Positions 6,644 through 6,842 of a stretch of DNA of 6,842 bases are shown one piece after another. Below the pieces are notes generated by a model, which was not told the origin of the DNA, ran no database searches, and saw only the letters and a program-made list of their open reading frames with translations. Source of the stretch: Anaerolineales bacterium UBA5069. GTDB lineage: Bacteria > Chloroflexota > Anaerolineae > Caldilineales > Caldilineaceae. The first letter of the stretch is position 1; each line of letters opens with the position of its first letter. Location: positions 6,053-12,894 of the forward strand of contig DIAV01000015.1 in the NCBI GenBank assembly GCA_002415895.1. The letters run 5' to 3'. The position numbers and the translations under genes were made by a program.

Positions 6644-6842
6644 ATGGACTTTCGCAAACGTCAATGGGCCATCCCTGTGCTGCTGCTGGCCCTGGGCCTG
6701 TTAAGCGCATGCTCGGCAGGCACGGAAAGCGCCGCGCCAACCGCCGCGCCTGCGGCAGCAACTGCACCGGCAACAAGTGCACCCACCGCCAGTGCGGTTG
6801 CCACTGCACAGCCTGCCGACGCGCCCACAGCAGCGCCCGCGG
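6644..6842 (+). CDS. Lipoprotein, N-terminal part (3' truncated by window edge)
   Basis: The frame is open from the ATG at 6644 to the window end (66 codons). AAGGAG at 6633-6638, 5 nt before the ATG, is a strong ribosome binding site. The N-terminus MDFRKRQ, a hydrophobic helix and the lipobox LSAC (Cys23) mark a secreted lipoprotein. The mature part begins with a low-complexity Ala/Pro/Thr linker through the end of the window, the usual spacer between lipid anchor and a folded domain that lies outside the window. The gene is 56 nt after the DsbA-like gene on the same strand, so it may be in one operon. What the folded domain is cannot be known here; thioredoxin-like, copper-chaperone (SCO-like) or binding-protein domains are all possible. 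Confidence 0.8.
   Translation, partial: MDFRKRQWAIPVLLLALGLLSACSAGTESAAPTAAPAAATAPATSAPTASAVATAQPADAPTAAPA

Overview
The window is a GC-rich bacterial chromosome fragment carrying eight protein-coding genes, the first and last cut by the window edges. Nothing in it fixes the taxon. The mix fits Chloroflexota (Anaerolineae/Caldilinea-like lineages) best: an acetyl-CoA synthetase, a cupredoxin-fused class II copper nitrite reductase, a lipoprotein carrying two DsbA-like domains, and a second lipoprotein whose mature part starts with a long Ala/Pro/Thr-rich linker. This is an inference from gene style, not from a marker gene.

Left part (1-1780, plus strand). The C-terminal 246 residues of an acetyl-CoA synthetase end at 741. 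An 837-bp endonuclease/exonuclease/phosphatase (EEP) family gene follows (829-1665). Two 30-nt hairpins with the same outer stem lie on either side of the EEP gene (778-807 and 1717-1746). The second sits between convergent genes and looks like a good bidirectional terminator.

Middle (1785-4037, minus strand). This is a compact denitrification-type operon, read from right to left. It begins with a 2[4Fe-4S] ferredoxin (3608-3853). The next gene is a membrane-anchored three-cupredoxin NirK (2071-3618), whose start overlaps the ferredoxin stop by 11 nt. It ends with a 73-residue DUF2249 protein (1785-2006). Upstream are a candidate sigma-70-type promoter (3971-3998) and two inverted repeats (3932-3948, 4004-4037) that may be operators.

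Right part. A Crp/Fnr-family regulator (4217-4885, minus) lies upstream of the nirK operon and probably controls it. Its 3' end abuts a striking 121-bp element made of two 44-nt arms with 4 mismatches (4085-4205), which belongs to the 'GCAAAG' type of dispersed hairpin repeat. Divergent from the regulator is a lipoprotein with two DsbA-like thioredoxin domains (5175-6587), then the beginning of a second lipoprotein (6644-6842).

Together the genes suggest respiratory nitrite reduction to NO outside the membrane, with its own regulator, a DUF2249 accessory protein, a cytoplasmic ferredoxin of unknown role, and nearby envelope thiol-disulfide proteins that could help fold or metallate copper proteins. 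The least explained items are the ferredoxin-nirK coupling, the Met-rich linker inside NirK, and the two repeat families. The 363-bp stretch without a gene (3854-4216) holds the inverted repeats, the promoter candidate and the large hairpin repeat listed below. I saw no tRNA, rRNA, CRISPR array or transposase gene.
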